A stretch of 64,000 nt of DNA from Hymenobacter canadensis (GCF_027359925.1 NZ_CP114767.1:2356001-2420000); one strand, 5' to 3'; shown: positions 29,095 through 39,744, counted from the stretch's first letter. Numbers and translations: made by a program. Notes: generated by a model from the sequence alone, not told the origin.

Positions 29095-32067
29095 TTAGAA
29101 GCCCACGTTGATGCCAACCAGAAAGGTTTTAGCCAGCGGCGGGGTATAGAAGTCGTGGCCAACCAAGTAGTTAGCCAAACCGAAGGCCGCCGTGTTCACT
29201 TCTGGGTCGTAGCCATCGTAGTTGGTGATGGTGAACAGGTTCTGGGCCGACACGTAAATCCGGGCCGACTGCAGGTAGCCTCGCTTGGCCAGCGTCTGCG
29301 GAATGTTGTAGCCCAGCGTTACGTTTTTCACGCGTAGGAACGAGCCTTTGGTCACCCAACGCGACGACTGCACCGTGCCGTTGGCCGCGTAGAGTCGGGC
29401 CTGTGGTACGTTGGTAATGTCGCCGGGCTGCTGCCAGCGTTTCAGCTGGTCAATCGTCTGGTTATCGAAATAGTCACCGTTGGCCGATTGGTAGATACCG
29501 GCGGCATTATAGATGTCGTTGCCGTACACAAACTGGCCCAGCACGCTCAGGTCGATGCCTTTCCAGGAGAAGCTGTTCGTGATACCGCCCGTGTACTTCG
29601 GCGTCGGGTTGCCGACCACCTGCAGCGCCGCTTCCGAGGCCACGTTGGTGGTAGCGCCATCGGCTTTGTAGTACAGCGCATCGCCGTTCTCAGGATCTAC
29701 GCCGGCATACTTACGGCCGTAGAACACACCAATCGGCTCACCCTCACGCACGCTGCCCAGGTACTGGCTCTGGATCGGTGCCGCCAGGGAAGTGATTTCG
29801 TTGCGGTTGAACGAGATGTTGAAGTTGGTGATCCACTTGAACTCCTTGTCGAAGTTGCGGGTGTTCAGGGAGATTTCGAGGCCGCGGTTACGCAGTTCCC
29901 CTACGTTTTCCGTCACGCTGGAATAACCGTTGCTGAAAGCCAGCGGGCGGCTGAGCAGCAGGTCAGAGGTTTTCTTGTTATACACGTCGATTTCACCCGA
30001 AATGCGGTTGTCAAGGAAACCGAATTCCAGACCCAGGTCAGCCTGGGCAGTGCTTTCCCAGGTCAGGTCGGGGTTGCCTACCACGGTGCTCGGGCGGATA
30101 CCCGCCTGGTCGGCGTAGGGCACGGCGCCAAATAGGCCGCGGGCGGCAAAGTTGCCAATCTCGGCGTTACCCGTCAGGCCGTAGCTGGCCCGCAGCTTCA
30201 GCAGATTAATGATAGAGTTTTCTTTCAGGAAGCTTTCCTCCGAAATAACCCAGCCAACGGAACCGGCCCCGAACGTACCGTACGGGTTGTTGGTACCGAA
30301 GCGCGAGGAACCGTCGCGGCGCACGCTACCCGACAGCAGGTATTTGCCCTGATAGGCGTAGTTGAGGCGGCCGAAGTACGACACGAACGAGAAGCCTTCT
30401 GCCGACGACGACGAACCTGCCGTTTTGATGGCAGCACTGGCTACTTTCGTGAACTGGTCGTTGGGGAAGCCACGGCCTTCGGCCGAAGTGCGCTTCGTGT
30501 CCGAACGCTGGAACGAGAAGCCCACCAGCGCTTCCACGTTGTGGTCTTCGTTGAGCGTTTTGTTGTAGACCGCCGTGTTGTTGGTGGTGTAGTTGATAAC
30601 CTGCACCTGGTTGCTGTAGCCGTAGCCGGTGTTGCCACCGTCCTGGGTACCAGCCGCGCGGTACAGTTCCTCATTGAGGTTCAGGAAGTCGGCACCTGCT
30701 TCCGTGCGCAGCGTCAGGTCCTTGATGGGCTGGTACGACAGGTTGAAGTTGCTGAACGAGCGGTATGTACCGGCGCGGTTGGAGCCGCGGTCCAGATCAA
30801 TCAGGTTGTTGTAGTACAGCGTGTTCTGGTTCAGCAGGCCGGTAGTGGCGTCAAACTTAGGCTGAATCGGCGGCAGTGCGTTCAGCTGAACGGGGTTGGA
30901 GAAGGCGTTGTCGTTGGGCGTCCGGTCGTTCACCGAGCGGGTCAACGACAGGTTCAGCCCCACGCGCAGCTTCTCCGTGATGGAGTGGTCGAGGTTGACG
31001 CGGGCGCTGCCACGACGGTAGCGGTTACCGATGATGATACCCGTCTGGTCGTTGTAAGTGGTGCTGATGTAGAAGCGCGTCTTGGCATCTCCACCACTCA
31101 CGTTCAGGTCGTACTGGGACACCTTGCCCTTGCGGAACGCCTCATCCGACCATTTCTGGTCGGTAGTGGAGTTGAAATCCAAGCCGTTGCCCTCAAACTC
31201 CTCCTGCGGGTCGTAGCCTTCGTTGGTGGCTGCTTCCGAAAACAGCTCCTTGTACTGCGCGGCGTTCAGGAACTCGCGGCGCTTGGTGGTTTCGCTGGTG
31301 CCCACGTAGTAGCCCAGGTTCACCCGCGACTGACCGGCCCGGCCCTGCTTGGTCGTTACCAGCACTACCCCGTTGGAAGCGCGCGAACCGTAGATTGCCG
31401 CCGAAGCCGCGTCTTTCAGAATCGTAATCGATTCGATATCGTTCGGGTTCAGGTCGGCCAGCGGGTTCAGTGGCTCTGTATCTGAGCCCACGTCCTGCGA
31501 CGTCACCGGAATACCGTCAATCACATACAGCGGCTGGTTGGACGCCGTCACCGACGATGAGCCCCGTACCCGGATCTGCACCCCGGAGCCCAGTTTGCCG
31601 GAACCCTGGTTGATGGTCACGCCCGGCGTGCGGCCCTGGATGGCCTGCTCGAAGCTTACCGTCGGCACGTTTTCCACGTCCTTGCTAGTCAGCTGCGTCA
31701 CGGAGCCGGTTACCTCCGACTTGGCCTGCGAGCCATAACCGATAACCACGGCTTCGCTGAGCGCCACCGCGTCTTCGCGCAGCGTAACGGCCAGCGTCGA
31801 CTGATTGCCTACCGCAAGGGTCTGGCTGGTGAAGCCGATAGAGCTGACGACCAGCGTGGCACCTGGCTGCACGTTCAGCGAGAATGTGCCGTCATTGGCA
31901 GTGCTAGTCCCGTTGGAGGTGCCGCGTTCCAGCACCGTCACGCCGGGCAGGCCGGTGCCGTCGGCACCCGTGATGCGGCCGGTTACGGCCCGCGTCTGCG
32001 CCATAGCCGGCACCGACGTGGCCGCTGCAACGGCGCACAGTATAGGAATGAGTGAAGTTTGTTTCAT
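29095..32067 (-). CDS. SusC/RagA-family TonB-linked outer-membrane transporter
   Basis: 990-residue TonB-dependent transporter. Signal peptide residues 1-23 (ending MAQ), then a CarboxypepD_reg-like domain (residues 25-105: RITGADGTGLPGVTVLERGT, GATLVVSSIGFTSQTL), a plug domain (VIGYGSQAKSEVTGSVTQL, VRGSSSVTASNQPLYVIDGI) with the SusC hallmark AAIYGSRASNGVVLVTTKQG, and a beta barrel ending in an aromatic residue (FLVGINVGF). It partners the SusD lipoprotein downstream. The spacer 32068-32352 upstream holds its promoter region; no perfect -7 box for this strand was spotted. Confidence 0.97.
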   Translation of the reverse strand: MKQTSLIPILCAVAAATSVPAMAQTRAVTGRITGADGTGLPGVTVLERGTSNGTSTANDGTFSLNVQPGATLVVSSIGFTSQTLAVGNQSTLAVTLREDAVALSEAVVIGYGSQAKSEVTGSVTQLTSKDVENVPTVSFEQAIQGRTPGVTINQGSGKLGSGVQIRVRGSSSVTASNQPLYVIDGIPVTSQDVGSDTEPLNPLADLNPNDIESITILKDAASAAIYGSRASNGVVLVTTKQGRAGQSRVNLGYYVGTSETTKRREFLNAAQYKELFSEAATNEGYDPQEEFEGNGLDFNSTTDQKWSDEAFRKGKVSQYDLNVSGGDAKTRFYISTTYNDQTGIIIGNRYRRGSARVNLDHSITEKLRVGLNLSLTRSVNDRTPNDNAFSNPVQLNALPPIQPKFDATTGLLNQNTLYYNNLIDLDRGSNRAGTYRSFSNFNLSYQPIKDLTLRTEAGADFLNLNEELYRAAGTQDGGNTGYGYSNQVQVINYTTNNTAVYNKTLNEDHNVEALVGFSFQRSDTKRTSAEGRGFPNDQFTKVASAAIKTAGSSSSAEGFSFVSYFGRLNYAYQGKYLLSGSVRRDGSSRFGTNNPYGTFGAGSVGWVISEESFLKENSIINLLKLRASYGLTGNAEIGNFAARGLFGAVPYADQAGIRPSTVVGNPDLTWESTAQADLGLEFGFLDNRISGEIDVYNKKTSDLLLSRPLAFSNGYSSVTENVGELRNRGLEISLNTRNFDKEFKWITNFNISFNRNEITSLAAPIQSQYLGSVREGEPIGVFYGRKYAGVDPENGDALYYKADGATTNVASEAALQVVGNPTPKYTGGITNSFSWKGIDLSVLGQFVYGNDIYNAAGIYQSANGDYFDNQTIDQLKRWQQPGDITNVPQARLYAANGTVQSSRWVTKGSFLRVKNVTLGYNIPQTLAKRGYLQSARIYVSAQNLFTITNYDGYDPEVNTAAFGLANYLVGHDFYTPPLAKTFLVGINVGF

Positions 32068-32277
32068 ACTACTTGACTATGACAAGAGCCTATTAGAGTG
32101 AAAAATATCCGGCAAGACCGCCAGACGGAAAAACAAAGGAAATTCGGGCACATACGGCCTCTGTTCAGATGCCTAAAGCCCCAAATTTGCACGCAAAATC
32201 ATCATATATTTCTTAACATGCTACTTACTGACCTTAACCTGCCTTTAATAGCCGGTTGGGTTTGCGTGTAGCGACTA

Positions 32278-32285
32278 GCTACCTT
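32278..32285 (+). promoter_or_regulatory. Candidate -7 element of the RNase D-like gene
   Basis: TACCTTTA, one base off TAnnTTTG, 67 bases before the ATG at 32353. The rest of the 285-bp spacer is AT-rich on its SusC side and shows no gene. Confidence 0.45.
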
Positions 32286-32352
32286 TACCGGAGTTGGCCC
32301 GGCCAGTACCCGGCGGCCGGCGTTGTCTGCCGCTCTCTTCCCTTGTTTGCGA

Positions 32353-33522
32353 ATGTCTGCCATTCAATACCTTACCACTGCTGCAGAAGTGCAGCAAGCC
32401 GCCCTGGCACTCAGCACGGCCCCCCGCATTGCCATCGACCTGGAGTTTGATGACATGCGCCACCGCTACGGCCGCAATCTGGCGCTGATTCAGATTTTTG
32501 ACGGGCAGTCCATGCTGCTCATCGACCCGCTGCCGCTCACCAACCCGGCCCACGACCTGGAGCCGCTCTGGGCCATTCTGCGCGACCCGGCCGTGGAAAA
32601 GGTGTTCCACTCCTGTAAGTCGGATATTCTGCTGCTCGATGAGTTGTACGGTGTGCATGTGCGCAACATCACCGACACCAGCGTGCAGTACACACTGCTG
32701 GCCGAAGCTGACAACAATATTTCGCTGGGCCGCCTGATTCAGTCTGAACTGGGGCTGGAGGTGGACAAGGGCGAGCAGAAATCCAACTGGCTGAAGCGCC
32801 CACTCACGGAAGCCCAGAAACTGTACGCCGCCAACGACGTGCTCTACCTGTTTGAGCTGGCCGACCGCCTGCGCGACAAGCTGGCCGCCCTGGGCCGCCT
32901 GCACTGGGCCGACGAGGAAAACGCTGCCCTGGAAGAAGTACGCTACACCCGCGACGAGCGCCCTTACCTGCGCGTAGCCGGCAAATACCGCATCATGCCC
33001 CAGGAAATGCCCCTGTTCCGCGACCTGTATATGCTCCGCGACCAAGTGGCCCGCCAGCTCGACCGGCCGCCCTACATGGTGTTTGCCAACGAGCGCCTGC
33101 CAGAGCTGGTGCGCGACACGCCCCGCAGCCTCAACGACTGGAAAAACGCCCGCGGCCTGCACCCCGAGCTGAAGCGCACCCCGTATCTGGAGCAGCTAAC
33201 GGCTCTCTCGCCCGACAATTTCGTGGCCGTGCCGGAACCGGCCGTGGCGGGCGAGCAGCGCCGCTTCCCGTTCCGCCGCCGCCTCAGCGGCGAGAAGGCC
33301 AACCGCGCTGATGCCCGCGAGCAGCTGCTGCTCCAGCTCAAAAACCACATCACCACCGACCTGAACGGCTACGTGGCCAACCTCGTGCTGTCCAACCGCC
33401 TCGTGGCCGACATCATCGAGCTGGGCGCCGACCAAGTGCTGCGCCCTTGGCAGAAAACCATCCTGCAGGAAACCACCCAGCGCCACGGCCTGGAGTATAG
33501 CCAGATAGCCGAGCCGTTTTAA
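32353..33522 (+). CDS. rnd: Ribonuclease D-like 3'-5' exonuclease
   Basis: 389 residues from the ATG at 32353; an upstream TTG would add ten non-conserved residues. DEDD-superfamily exonuclease domain: motif I AIDLEFDDM (D-x-E), motif II in VFHSCKSDILLLDELYG, NISLGRLIQ, and motif III YAANDVLYLFELADRL (Y-x3-D). The middle (ERPYLRVAGKYRIMPQEMPLFRDLY) and the R..A....RPPYMVFANERLPEL block match an HRDC-type nucleic-acid-binding domain. RNase D trims tRNA 3' ends. Length and domain order are normal. It converges with aceA across the 33.5-kb inverted repeat. Confidence 0.93.
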   Translation: MSAIQYLTTAAEVQQAALALSTAPRIAIDLEFDDMRHRYGRNLALIQIFDGQSMLLIDPLPLTNPAHDLEPLWAILRDPAVEKVFHSCKSDILLLDELYGVHVRNITDTSVQYTLLAEADNNISLGRLIQSELGLEVDKGEQKSNWLKRPLTEAQKLYAANDVLYLFELADRLRDKLAALGRLHWADEENAALEEVRYTRDERPYLRVAGKYRIMPQEMPLFRDLYMLRDQVARQLDRPPYMVFANERLPELVRDTPRSLNDWKNARGLHPELKRTPYLEQLTALSPDNFVAVPEPAVAGEQRRFPFRRRLSGEKANRADAREQLLLQLKNHITTDLNGYVANLVLSNRLVADIIELGADQVLRPWQKTILQETTQRHGLEYSQIAEPF

Positions 33523-33523
33523 T

Positions 33524-33686
33524 CGCGGATTAGCATGGATTTTAGCGGATTTCACGGATTTTGTGGACTGCGCAAGCTTGCGTTATCAACAGAGCCAACA
33601 GAAAGAGGCTTGCCGATTGGCAAGCCTCTTTCTTTTCAACCAGCGGCAATCATCCACGAAATCCGTGAAATCCGTGCTAATCCGCG
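33524..33686. repeat. Composite inverted repeat with iterated GGATTT words enclosing a terminator
   Basis: The left arm 33524-33567 consists of iterated CGGATTAGC / GGATTTTAGC / GGATTTCACGGATTTT words starting right after the rnd stop. The right arm 33652-33686 holds the complement (ATCCACGAAATCCGTGAAA, CTAATCCGCG) and ends 2 bases before the aceA stop. A perfect terminator hairpin sits in the middle. Confidence 0.8.
33602..33631. terminator. Bidirectional terminator between rnd and aceA
   Basis: Perfect stem AAAGAGGCTTGCC / GGCAAGCCTCTTT with loop GATT inside the composite inverted repeat. Confidence 0.92.
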
Positions 33687-33688
33687 TT

Positions 33689-34969
<1,281 letters not shown>

Positions 34970-35076
34970 GGTAGTTGGAATGAAAGTGTGAAAGTGAAGG
35001 CAAAAGGGTAGCCGGCCGGCTCGCGGAGCGGCTTTTTTTGGGTCAGGAAGTGTCAGGTTTGGGGTGTGGAGCAGCT

Positions 35077-35115
35077 GTGGTACCACGAAGCCCTTCGGGC
35101 AATTCGTGGTACCAC
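35077..35115. repeat. 39-bp palindrome between aceB and aceA
   Basis: Arms GTGGTACCACGAA and TTCGTGGTACCAC are exact reverse complements, with an inner GCCC-TTC-GGGC hairpin. It can form a stable stem in the aceB-aceA message. No U-run follows on the minus strand. Confidence 0.8.
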
Positions 35116-35121
35116 TCCGTT

Positions 35122-36753
35122 CTATTTCAGCTGCTCGTAGGCCGCTACGGTCAGGAACTCGATGAATTTCTCGCTCATCACCAGCTTATCGAACAGGCGG
35201 GCAGCTTCGATGTAACGGCCGGCGGCGTAGCGCTCCTCCCCTACTAAAGCCTCAATTTTATTTAGCTGGCCCGGCACCAGGCTGCGGTAGAGCTCCACCG
35301 TGAGCGGACGGCCATCGGCGAGTACGGTGCCGGGCGTGTGCAGCCACTGCCACACCTGCGCCCGGCTGATTTCGGCGGTGGCGGCGTCTTCCATCAGGTT
35401 GTAGATGGGCACGCAGCCGTTGCCGCCCAGCCAGGATTCCAGATACTGCACCGCCACGTCGATGTTGAGCTTGACGCCGTCCTCGGTGATCTGGCCCGCG
35501 GGAGCCCGCACCAAATCCTCGGCCGTTACTACCAAGTCCTCGCGCTTGTTGGCAATCTGGTTGGGCTCGGGCATCAGCTCGTCGAACACGGCCAGCGCTA
35601 CCGGCACGAGGCCGGGGTGCGCCACCCAGGTGCCGTCGTGGCCATTGCGGGCCTCGCGCACCTTGTCCAGCCGGACTTTTTCCAAGGCGGCTTCGTTGGC
35701 TTCGGGGTTGTTTTTGATGGGAATCTGGGCGGCCATGCCCCCGATGGCGTGCACGCCGCGGCGGTGGCATGTCTGGATGACGAGCTGCGAGTAGGCGGCC
35801 ATAAACGGCACGGCCATATTCACGTCGGCGCGGTTTGGCAGGCGGAATTCCGGCTTCAGGCCCAGACGTTTGATATAGCTGAAAATGTAGTCCCAGCGGC
35901 CGCAGTTGAGGCCGGCGCTGTGCTCGCGCAGCTCATACAGAATTTCATTCAGCTCGAAGGCGGCCGGCAGCGTCTCGATCAGCACCGTGGCCTTGATGGT
36001 GCATTTGTGCTGCTTCAGCGACCATTGCGCAAACCCGAACACGTCGTTCCAGAGGCGGGCCTCCAGGTGGCTCTCGATTTTGGGCAGGTAGAAATACGGG
36101 GCCGTGCCGCGGGCGCACAGCTCGTGGGCGTTGTGGAAGTAGTAGAGGCCGAAATCGAAGAGCGAAGCGCTGACCGGCTCGCCATCCACGAGCATGTGCT
36201 TTTCTAGCAGGTGCCAGCCGCGGGGCCGCACCATCAGCACGGCGGTTTTCTCATTGAGGGTGTACTCTTTGGTGGGCGTGCTCAGCGAGATGGTGCGGCG
36301 CACGGCGTCGCGCAGGTTGCGCTGGCCTTCCACCACGTTGGCCCAGGTGGGCGAGTTGGAATCCTCCAGATCAGCCATGAACACCTTGGCCCCCGAATTC
36401 AGGGCGTTGATGATCATCTTCCGCTCTACCGGCCCCGTGATTTCCACCCGGCGGTCCTGCAGATCGGCCGGAATGGGCGCCACGGTCCAGGGCTTCTCAC
36501 GAATGATGCGGGTTTCGGGCAGGAAATCGGGCAGCTGACCGGCCTCGAATGCCTGCTGCCGCTCCTCGCGACGCTTGAGCAACGCCTGCCGCGTGTGGTC
36601 GAAGCGGCGGTGCAGCTCGGCCACGAAGGCCAGCGCCGAGGGCGTCAGGATTTCCGCGAATTCCGGCGAATACACCCCGGTAATTTTCACGCGCTCCGGC
36701 GTCAGGAAGGTGGGAGCAGCTACGGCAGGTTCGAGGTCGGCGAAGGGCGACAT
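35122..36753 (-). CDS. aceB: Malate synthase A
   Basis: Condenses glyoxylate with acetyl-CoA to malate, second step of the glyoxylate shunt. 543 residues, the usual size of the A isoform. Seen: [21 protein letters not shown] (split signature near residue 120), [40 protein letters not shown], the family signature [45 protein letters not shown] and [21 protein letters not shown]. The start ATG at 36753 has a matching promoter about 50 bp upstream. It is divergent from a RamB/ScfR-like regulator. Confidence 0.98.
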   Translation of the reverse strand: MSPFADLEPAVAAPTFLTPERVKITGVYSPEFAEILTPSALAFVAELHRRFDHTRQALLKRREERQQAFEAGQLPDFLPETRIIREKPWTVAPIPADLQDRRVEITGPVERKMIINALNSGAKVFMADLEDSNSPTWANVVEGQRNLRDAVRRTISLSTPTKEYTLNEKTAVLMVRPRGWHLLEKHMLVDGEPVSASLFDFGLYYFHNAHELCARGTAPYFYLPKIESHLEARLWNDVFGFAQWSLKQHKCTIKATVLIETLPAAFELNEILYELREHSAGLNCGRWDYIFSYIKRLGLKPEFRLPNRADVNMAVPFMAAYSQLVIQTCHRRGVHAIGGMAAQIPIKNNPEANEAALEKVRLDKVREARNGHDGTWVAHPGLVPVALAVFDELMPEPNQIANKREDLVVTAEDLVRAPAGQITEDGVKLNIDVAVQYLESWLGGNGCVPIYNLMEDAATAEISRAQVWQWLHTPGTVLADGRPLTVELYRSLVPGQLNKIEALVGEERYAAGRYIEAARLFDKLVMSEKFIEFLTVAAYEQLK

Positions 36754-36804
36754 AGGGAATCGGTTGAGTGTGAGAACAATCGGGGCCCTACGCTGAGGAC
36801 ATTA

Positions 36805-36835
36805 CAAACGTAGCTCAGCGAATTTTATCAAACAA
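36805..36835 (-). promoter_or_regulatory. Promoter of aceB-aceA
   Basis: On the minus strand TTG (36835-36833), a 20-nt spacer and TACGTTTG (36812-36805) match the Bacteroidota -33/-7 pattern. Transcription would start about 45 bases before the aceB ATG. Confidence 0.65.
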
Positions 36836-36885
36836 GCGAATTTTCGCTAATTTTTATAACCCATTGAATTTGCGTTGATTTGCGC
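36818..36885. promoter_or_regulatory. Candidate operator cluster for the RamB/ScfR-like regulator
   Basis: Repeated half-sites: GCGAATTTT (36818-36826) inside the aceB promoter spacer, the palindrome GCGAATTTTCGC (36836-36847) directly upstream of its -33, and AATTTGCG (36867-36874) followed by GATTTGCGCG. The region is markedly more AT-rich than its surroundings. Regulator binding is inferred only from position and repetition. Confidence 0.45.
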
Positions 36886-36976
36886 GGTTCCTGATGCCGC
36901 ACTACCGCATTTTGCGGCGGCTACCTGCTGCTGTCGGCACCATGTCCTCTCTCGCTTCTTCCTCTCTATTCTATAA

Positions 36977-38461
36977 ATGCTAAGCCACGGTCAGGTTGTC
37001 CGACTTATTTTCGGGCTGAAACTGCGCGAGCTGCGCCAGGAACGCGGCTTCACGCCCGCCGAGCTGGCCCGCGCCTGCGACGTGTCGGTATCCTACCTCA
37101 ATGAGATTGAGAAAGGCAAGAAGTACCCCAAGGCCGACAAGATTCTGGGGCTGAGCAAGGTGCTGGGCGTCACTTACGACCAGCTCACGTCCCTGACGCT
37201 AAGCCGGCGGCTGGAGCCGATTTCCGAGCTGCTGCAGTCGGATCTGCTGAAGGAGTTTCCGCTGGAGATGTTTGGGCTGGACCCGCTGCGCATCGTGGAG
37301 CTGATTGCCGATGCCCCGGCCAAGATGAACGCCTTCATCAGCACCATCTTCGAAATAGCCCGCAACTACGAAATGCGGCAGGAAAGCTTCTTCCTGGCCG
37401 CGCTGCGCTCCTACCAGGAGATGCACGACAACTATTTTGAGGAGCTGGAGCAGGACGTGCGCACCTTCTGCGGCGAGCAGAACCTGAGCACCCAGGCTCC
37501 CTTCGACACCACCCAGCTGGAGCGCGTGCTCAGCCAGAAATACGGCTACCGCCTCAACCGGGAGAAGCTGGCGGAGTACGCGGCGCTGGGACGGCTCCGG
37601 TCGGTGTTTCAGCCCAAAACCCGCACCCTGCTGCTGCGGCCGGGTTTGAGCAAGGCGCAGGAGTCGTTTGTGCTGGGCCGCGAGGTGGCCTTCAACTACC
37701 TCAACCTGAAGGAGCGGCCCTACGTGAATGCCACGTTCCCGGTGCATTCCTTCGATGAGGTTCTCAACAACTTCAAAGCCTCTTATTTTGCCGGGGCCTT
37801 GCTGATGGAGGAAGAAAGCCTGGTGCGCGACCTGCAGGACTTTTTCGGGCAGGCCACCTGGCAGCCGGAGCGCCTGCAGGCCATGCTCACCAAGTATGAC
37901 GTGTCGCCGGAGATGTTCATGCAGCGCATCACCAACCTGCTGCCGCGCTACTTCGGCATCCAGAGTTTGTTTTTCCTGCGCTTCGACCAACCCGACGCGG
38001 ATGCGGCGTATTTGTTGACCAAGGAGCTGCACCTGTCGCGGCTGCACAACCCGCACGGCAACGAGCTGCACGAGAAATACTGCCGCCGCTGGGTGTCCAT
38101 CCGCCTGATCCGGGAGGCGCGGGAGCAGGCCGCCGGCCCGGCGCCGTCTTTTGTGCTGGGTGCCCAACGTTCGCGCTATCCCAACGAGGACGAGTACCTG
38201 TGCCTCTCGCTGGCCCGCGCCGGCACGGCCACCGAGCCGGCCGTAAGCGTCACGGTGGGTTTGCTCTGCGACGACAACCTGCGCCAGAAGGTGCAGTTCC
38301 TCAGCGACCCGGCCATTGTGCAGAAGCGCGTAAACGAAACCTGCGAGCGGTGCTCCATTGCCGACTGCGAGGTGCGGGCCGCGCCGCCCGTAGAAATTGC
38401 GCGCCGCCAGCGCCAGCAGGAAGCTGCCGACGCCATTGCGGCCCTGGTAAACGGCGAGTAG
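36977..38461 (+). CDS. RamB/ScfR-like XRE-family regulator of acyl/acetate metabolism
   Basis: 494 residues. An N-terminal helix-turn-helix of the XRE type covers residues 12-70 (LKLRELRQERGFTPAELARA, VSYLNEIEKGKKYPKADKIL). The middle contains an ImmA/IrrE-like (DUF955) region in which the HExxH motif is not evident (FVLGREVAFNYLNLKERPYV). The C-terminus has a Cys cluster CERCSIADCEVRAAPP as in the short-chain fatty-acyl regulator family (ScfR), which includes RamB, a regulator of glyoxylate-shunt genes in actinobacteria. Its position divergent from aceB-aceA fits control of those genes, perhaps sensing an acyl-CoA or related effector. The direction of regulation cannot be read. Confidence 0.88.
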   Translation: MLSHGQVVRLIFGLKLRELRQERGFTPAELARACDVSVSYLNEIEKGKKYPKADKILGLSKVLGVTYDQLTSLTLSRRLEPISELLQSDLLKEFPLEMFGLDPLRIVELIADAPAKMNAFISTIFEIARNYEMRQESFFLAALRSYQEMHDNYFEELEQDVRTFCGEQNLSTQAPFDTTQLERVLSQKYGYRLNREKLAEYAALGRLRSVFQPKTRTLLLRPGLSKAQESFVLGREVAFNYLNLKERPYVNATFPVHSFDEVLNNFKASYFAGALLMEEESLVRDLQDFFGQATWQPERLQAMLTKYDVSPEMFMQRITNLLPRYFGIQSLFFLRFDQPDADAAYLLTKELHLSRLHNPHGNELHEKYCRRWVSIRLIREAREQAAGPAPSFVLGAQRSRYPNEDEYLCLSLARAGTATEPAVSVTVGLLCDDNLRQKVQFLSDPAIVQKRVNETCERCSIADCEVRAAPPVEIARRQRQQEAADAIAALVNGE

Positions 38462-38469
38462 CACACTGG

Positions 38470-38559
38470 CAACGGTCTGCCCCGACAAAGTCGGCAAGAC
38501 CGTACGCCGCCCAGTGGGGCCGGTTTCCGAACCGGCGGCCGCGCCGCGTACGGCTGGTT
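38470..38559. repeat. Cluster of GC-rich palindromes after the regulator gene
   Basis: Nested inverted repeats: ACGGTCT...AGACCGT with an inner CCGAC AAA GTCGG, GCCGGTT TCCG AACCGGC, and outer CCGTACGCCGC / GCGCCGCGTACGG. No U-run, so not an obvious terminator; it directly adjoins the REP at 38563. Confidence 0.6.
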
Positions 38560-38562
38560 GTA

Positions 38563-38638
38563 GCACGGACTTCAGTCCGTAGCTCAAAGTTGTTGTTCAA
38601 TTGACCGATACCAGCGGGCTACGGACTGAAGTCCGTGC
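38563..38638. repeat. REP-like inverted repeat (GGACTTCAGTCC core)
   Basis: Two perfect 21-base arms (38563-38583 and 38618-38638), each itself containing the palindrome ACGGACTTCAGTCCGT / ACGGACTGAAGTCCGT, separated by 34 bases. Intergenic, between co-directional genes. Confidence 0.9.
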
Positions 38639-38656
38639 CACAGCCATCTGGCGCGT

Positions 38657-38664
38657 TATCTTTG
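38657..38664 (+). promoter_or_regulatory. -7 element of mltG
   Basis: TATCTTTG, exact TAnnTTTG. It excludes the GTG at 38635 as a start on this transcript and favours the TTG at 38695. Confidence 0.6.
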
Positions 38665-38694
38665 GAACTTTGCCGCCCACATTTCCCGGTTCGC

Positions 38695-39744
38695 TTGACT
38701 GTTTCCGCCCGTCGTCGCCTGATTCTCTTGTTACTGGTTTTGCTGCTGCTGAGCGGCGGTGCGGCGCTGTACGGCGCGTGGCGCGTGCTGTGGCAGCCCA
38801 ACGTGGCCGAGTCGCCGTACGGGGCGGCCTACCTGTATATCCGGACGGGCGCGGGCTGGCCGGCCGTGCGCGACTCGCTGCAGCGGCAGGAGCTACTGCT
38901 GGACCCAGGCACGTTTGAGTGGCTGGCCACGCAGCGCGACTACCCCACCAAGGTACGCCCCGGCCGCTACCGGCTGGCGCCTGGCCTTGGCAATGCCGAG
39001 CTGCTGGACATGCTGCTGGCCGGCCGCCAGGATACGGTGGCTTTCACGCTCGACGCCTTCAAGTACAAGCCCCAGCTCACGCGCCAGATCAGCCGGCAGC
39101 TGGAGGCCGACTCGCTGGAGCTGCGCCGGCTGCTGCAGGACAATGCTTACCTGCGCCGCCGCTACCAGCTCGACACCACCACCATCCTGACGCTGTTTCT
39201 GCCCGGCCCTTACCGCGCCTTCTGGAACACCTCGGCCCGCACGTTTCTGGATTCGGCCGCGGCCACGCACCGCCGCTTCTGGACCGCGCAGCGCCGCCAG
39301 CGGGCTGACTCACTGGAGCTGACGGTGCCGCAGGTGCACGTACTGGCCAGCATCGTGCAGCGCGAAACGGCCAAGAAAGAGGACAAGCCGGTTATCGCGG
39401 GCGTGTACCTCAACCGGCTGCGGCGCGGCATGCGCCTCCAAGCCGACCCTACGCTGCTGTGGGCCATCGGCAACTTTGGGGTGAAGCGGGTGCTCAACCG
39501 CGACAAGCTCGTGGATTCACCTTACAACACCTACCGCCACAAAGGTTTGCCACCCGGCCCCATCACGTCGGCCAACCGCCAGAGCCTTGATGCCGTGCTG
39601 CAGCCGGCGGCGCACCGCTACCTGTTTTTCTGCGCCCGCGCCGACCTGAGCGGCTTCTCGGACTTCGCCGAAACTTACGCCGACCACCGCCAGAATGCCC
39701 GCCGCTACCAGCACGCGCTGGACAGCCTCGGCGTGAAACGGTAA
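38695..39744 (+). CDS. mltG: Endolytic murein transglycosylase MltG
   Basis: Inner-membrane lytic transglycosylase (YceG family) that cuts nascent peptidoglycan strands; 349 residues from the TTG at 38695. The upstream GTG at 38635 lies inside a REP and before the promoter. A basic N-terminus (SARRRLI) precedes a single membrane helix (LLLLVLLLLSGGAALYGAW). The LysM-like segment is around residues 60-100. The catalytic domain shows VHVLASIVQRETAKKEDKP with the catalytic Glu, VAGVYLNRL-like IAGVYLNRLRRGMRLQADPT, SPYNTYRHKGLPPGPI and the C-terminal YLFFCAR and FAETYADHRQN. Complete. Confidence 0.95.
   Translation: MTVSARRRLILLLLVLLLLSGGAALYGAWRVLWQPNVAESPYGAAYLYIRTGAGWPAVRDSLQRQELLLDPGTFEWLATQRDYPTKVRPGRYRLAPGLGNAELLDMLLAGRQDTVAFTLDAFKYKPQLTRQISRQLEADSLELRRLLQDNAYLRRRYQLDTTTILTLFLPGPYRAFWNTSARTFLDSAAATHRRFWTAQRRQRADSLELTVPQVHVLASIVQRETAKKEDKPVIAGVYLNRLRRGMRLQADPTLLWAIGNFGVKRVLNRDKLVDSPYNTYRHKGLPPGPITSANRQSLDAVLQPAAHRYLFFCARADLSGFSDFAETYADHRQNARRYQHALDSLGVKR

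Noticed and set aside
35077..35115. Palindrome considered as an aceB terminator
   Set aside because: There is no U-run on either side in the direction of transcription, and aceA downstream lacks a separate recognisable promoter.
37199..38587. 462-codon open frame antisense to the RamB/ScfR-like regulator
   Set aside because: The plus-strand frame has clear HTH and Cys-cluster motifs; the antisense translation is Gln/His/Val-rich low-information sequence.
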